This document shows, in pieces, positions 33,519-35,459 of a stretch of DNA of 35,459 nucleotides (the stretch's first letter is position 1; every line of letters starts with the position of its first letter). Location of the stretch: contig JAMFSI010000120.1 of assembly GCA_026225215.1 (NCBI GenBank), positions 1 through 35,459 of the forward strand, read 5' to 3'. Origin of the DNA: Sphingomonas palustris (GTDB lineage: Bacteria > Pseudomonadota > Alphaproteobacteria > Sphingomonadales > Sphingomonadaceae). The notes below the pieces were generated by a model that saw nothing but the letters and a program-made list of their open reading frames with translations, did not search any database and was not told where the DNA came from. The translations under genes were made by a program, and so were the position numbers.

Positions 33519-34355
33519 ATGTCCGATCTCGCCGCCGCCATCGAAGCCGCCTGGGACAGCCGCGACAGCGTAACCCCTGCCAGCCGCGAAGTCGGCGCGA
33601 TCGTCGATCGGGCGCTGGACTTGCTCGATTCCGGCCAGGCGCGCGTTGCCGAGCCCGATGGCAAGGGCGGCTGGACCGTCAACCAATGGCTCAAGAAGGC
33701 GGTACTGTTATCGTTCCGTCTCCAGGACAACGGCGTGATCGACGGCGGTGCCGCCGGCGCCCCCGCCTTCGACAAGGTGCCGCTGAAATTCGCCGGCTGG
33801 GGTGAAAACCGCTTTCGCGAGGCCGGCTTCCGTGTCGTCCCCGGCGCGGTCGTCCGCCGCAGCGCTTATATCGCCAAGGGCGTGGTACTGATGCCCAGCT
33901 TCGTCAATCTGGGCGCTTATGTCGGCGAAAACAGCATGATCGATACCTGGGCCACCGTCGGCAGCTGCGCCCAGATCGGCAAGAACGTTCATATCTCGGG
34001 CGGCGCCGGCATCGGCGGGGTGCTCGAGCCGCTCCAGGCCGGCCCGGTGGTGATCGAAGACAATTGCTTCATCGGCGCCCGCTCCGAAGTCGCCGAAGGC
34101 GTGGTCGTCGGCACCGGCGCGGTGCTGTCGATGGGCGTGTTCATCGGCGCCTCGACCAAGATCGTCGACCGCGCCACCGGCGAAATCCATATCGGCCGCG
34201 TCCCGCCTTACGCGGTAGTCGTTCCGGGCGCGCTGCCCGGCAAGCCGCTGGCCGATGGCACACCGGGCCCGTCGCTGTATTGCGCGGTGATCGTCAAGAC
34301 CGTGGACGCACAAACACGGGCGAAGACCGGGATTAACGAACTGCTCCGCGATTGA
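33519..34355 (+). CDS. dapD: 2,3,4,5-tetrahydropyridine-2,6-dicarboxylate N-succinyltransferase
   Basis: The product is 278 residues from ATG 33519 ([13 protein letters not shown]); AGGGA lies 10 nt upstream. It catalyses succinyl transfer from succinyl-CoA to tetrahydrodipicolinate in lysine/meso-diaminopimelate synthesis. It has an N-terminal helical domain (about 1-105) and a left-handed beta-helix of hexapeptide repeats (about 108-230: [20 protein letters not shown], then [25 protein letters not shown], in pieces). [17 protein letters not shown] is typical of DapD. Family length and motifs are complete. It stands alone and converges with the dipeptidase gene 9 bp away, with no visible terminator between. 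Confidence 0.97.
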   Translation: MSDLAAAIEAAWDSRDSVTPASREVGAIVDRALDLLDSGQARVAEPDGKGGWTVNQWLKKAVLLSFRLQDNGVIDGGAAGAPAFDKVPLKFAGWGENRFREAGFRVVPGAVVRRSAYIAKGVVLMPSFVNLGAYVGENSMIDTWATVGSCAQIGKNVHISGGAGIGGVLEPLQAGPVVIEDNCFIGARSEVAEGVVVGTGAVLSMGVFIGASTKIVDRATGEIHIGRVPPYAVVVPGALPGKPLADGTPGPSLYCAVIVKTVDAQTRAKTGINELLRD

Positions 34356-34364
34356 TCGGGTTCG

Positions 34365-35459
34365 TCAAAACGTCGTAGCATTCTCGATCGGCGCATCCCC
34401 GCGATGCGCCGCCGCGTAAACTTCTACCGCGCGCAGCACCCGCATCATATTTCCGCTCGCCAGCTTTTCGAGATCGGCTTGCGACCACCCTCTTCGGGCG
34501 AGTTCGGTCAGCAAGGCGGGGTAAGTCGAGACGTCCTCCATACCTTGCGAGGTGACCTCGATGCCGTCGAAATCACCGCCGAGGCCGACGTGATCCACGC
34601 CGATCAGCTTGGCGATATGGTCGACGTGGTCGGCAATCTGGCTCAACGTCGCCTGGGGCCGGGGATGGGATTTCACCCAGGCGGCCAATACTGCAGCGGC
34701 CGCGGCAGGATCGCCGGGGTTGAGCGACTTGCCACGGGCCTCCTCCGCGGCGCGCGTGGCGCTCCAATGGCGCACCTCTTCGCTGACATAGGACGGGTAA
34801 GTGTTGACCATGATGATGCCGCCATTGGCCTTGAGCATGGCGAGCACATCGTCGGGGGCATTGCGCGGGCTCGCATCGATCGCGGCGGCGCTCGAATGGC
34901 TGAACATCACCGGCGCCCGCGCCACTTTCAGCGCATCGCGCATGGTGTCGGCGCTGACATGCGACAAATCCACCAGCATCCCCAGCCGCTGCATCTCGCG
35001 CACGACATCCCTGCCGAATGGCGTCAGCCCGTGATGCAGCGGGGCATCGGTAGCGCTGTCGGCCCAGCCATTATTCCTGAAATGAGTCAGCGTCATATAG
35101 CGCACGCCCAACGCATACATCTGCCGCAGCGCCCCCAAAGAGCCGCCGATCTGGTGCCCGCCCTCCATGCCCAGCAACGAAGCGATCCGCCCCGCTTTCC
35201 AGGCCCGGGTAACATCATCGGCACTTTCGGCGAATTGCAGCTCCTGCGGATAGCGCGCGATCAGCCGCTTCATCACGTCGATCTGTTCGAGCGTCGCTTG
35301 CACCGCTTGCGGCTCGCTGAGCGACGATTCGACGAATACCGACCAGAACTGCGCGCCGACATGACCCTTGTGCAGCCGGGTAAGATCGGTCTGCATCGCC
35401 GGAACACCTTCGCTCGCGCCATCCTTGGGTGGCTCGGCGGTACCAGTGGTGTCGCGGAA
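34365..35459 (-). CDS. Membrane dipeptidase (peptidase family M19), 5' end outside the window
   Basis: At least 364 residues are in view; the frame stays open to the window edge, so the start, a probable signal peptide and the first zinc ligands (the H-x-D motif of M19) lie outside. An internal ATG at 35396 is inside the conserved QTDLTRL-KGHVGAQFWSVF region and is not the start. The rest of the metal site is visible: Glu of MEGGHQIGG, His of VDLSHVS, His of FSHSSA and Asp of GGDFDG. These renal-dipeptidase-like enzymes hydrolyse L,D- and L,L-dipeptides. The cellular role here cannot be told; related bacterial forms are exported. Confidence 0.92.
   Translation of the reverse strand, partial: FRDTTGTAEPPKDGASEGVPAMQTDLTRLHKGHVGAQFWSVFVESSLSEPQAVQATLEQIDVMKRLIARYPQELQFAESADDVTRAWKAGRIASLLGMEGGHQIGGSLGALRQMYALGVRYMTLTHFRNNGWADSATDAPLHHGLTPFGRDVVREMQRLGMLVDLSHVSADTMRDALKVARAPVMFSHSSAAAIDASPRNAPDDVLAMLKANGGIIMVNTYPSYVSEEVRHWSATRAAEEARGKSLNPGDPAAAAAVLAAWVKSHPRPQATLSQIADHVDHIAKLIGVDHVGLGGDFDGIEVTSQGMEDVSTYPALLTELARRGWSQADLEKLASGNMMRVLRAVEVYAAAHRGDAPIENATTF

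Overview
The window looks like chromosomal DNA from a GC-rich alphaproteobacterium, most likely a sphingomonad (Sphingomonas/Novosphingobium type). This rests on overall base composition, on the gene mix (NADP-type glutamate dehydrogenase, an LLM oxidoreductase, glutathione transferase, intracellular PHA depolymerase, DapD, an M19 dipeptidase) and on dense operons with 1-4 bp start/stop overlaps. No rRNA, tRNA, CRISPR array, transposase or integrase was seen. The genus is an inference and was not tested by a search.

Layout: (1) 210-2117, minus strand: a small membrane protein of the DUF5706/PycTM type and gdhA. (2) 2453-10517, minus strand: a compact type IV secretion operon in the order virB1-virB2-virB3-virB4-virB6-virB9-virB10-virB11. 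No virB5, virB7, virB8, virD4 or relaxase gene lies in or beside it. Two copies of one roughly 150-bp triple-hairpin element, in opposite orientations, sit at its ends. One abuts the virB11 stop codon; the other lies in frame inside the virB2 signal-peptide coding region. (3) 10869-26920, plus strand: a 16-kb probable operon that starts divergently from the T4SS. It encodes a TpsB/FhaC-type outer-membrane transporter, a 2428-residue TpsA exoprotein with tandem repeats, an exported CHAT-domain peptidase, a CHASE2-class III nucleotide cyclase, an exported FecR-like protein and a GT-A-like glycosyltransferase. (4) 27009-35459: housekeeping and metabolic genes, namely LLM oxidoreductase, GST, phaZ, a PTP-like protein, an SDR, a membrane-anchored thermonuclease coupled to a CNT nucleoside transporter, dapD, and an M19 dipeptidase cut by the window edge.

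The most interesting unit is region 3. All six genes face the same way. The first four are joined by 1-4 bp overlaps, the fifth overlaps the fourth by 20 bp and the sixth starts 25 bp after the fifth. They pair a secreted repeat adhesin with a periplasmic caspase-like peptidase, a cyclase with a periplasmic sensor, and a possible adhesin-modifying glycosyltransferase. A reasonable hypothesis is a secretion, processing and signalling circuit in which the peptidase trims or releases TpsA and the CHASE2 cyclase reports envelope state through cAMP. The parts belong to known families; their joint function is inference. The second notable item is the in-frame palindromic element in virB2, which resembles in behaviour the Rickettsia palindromic elements.
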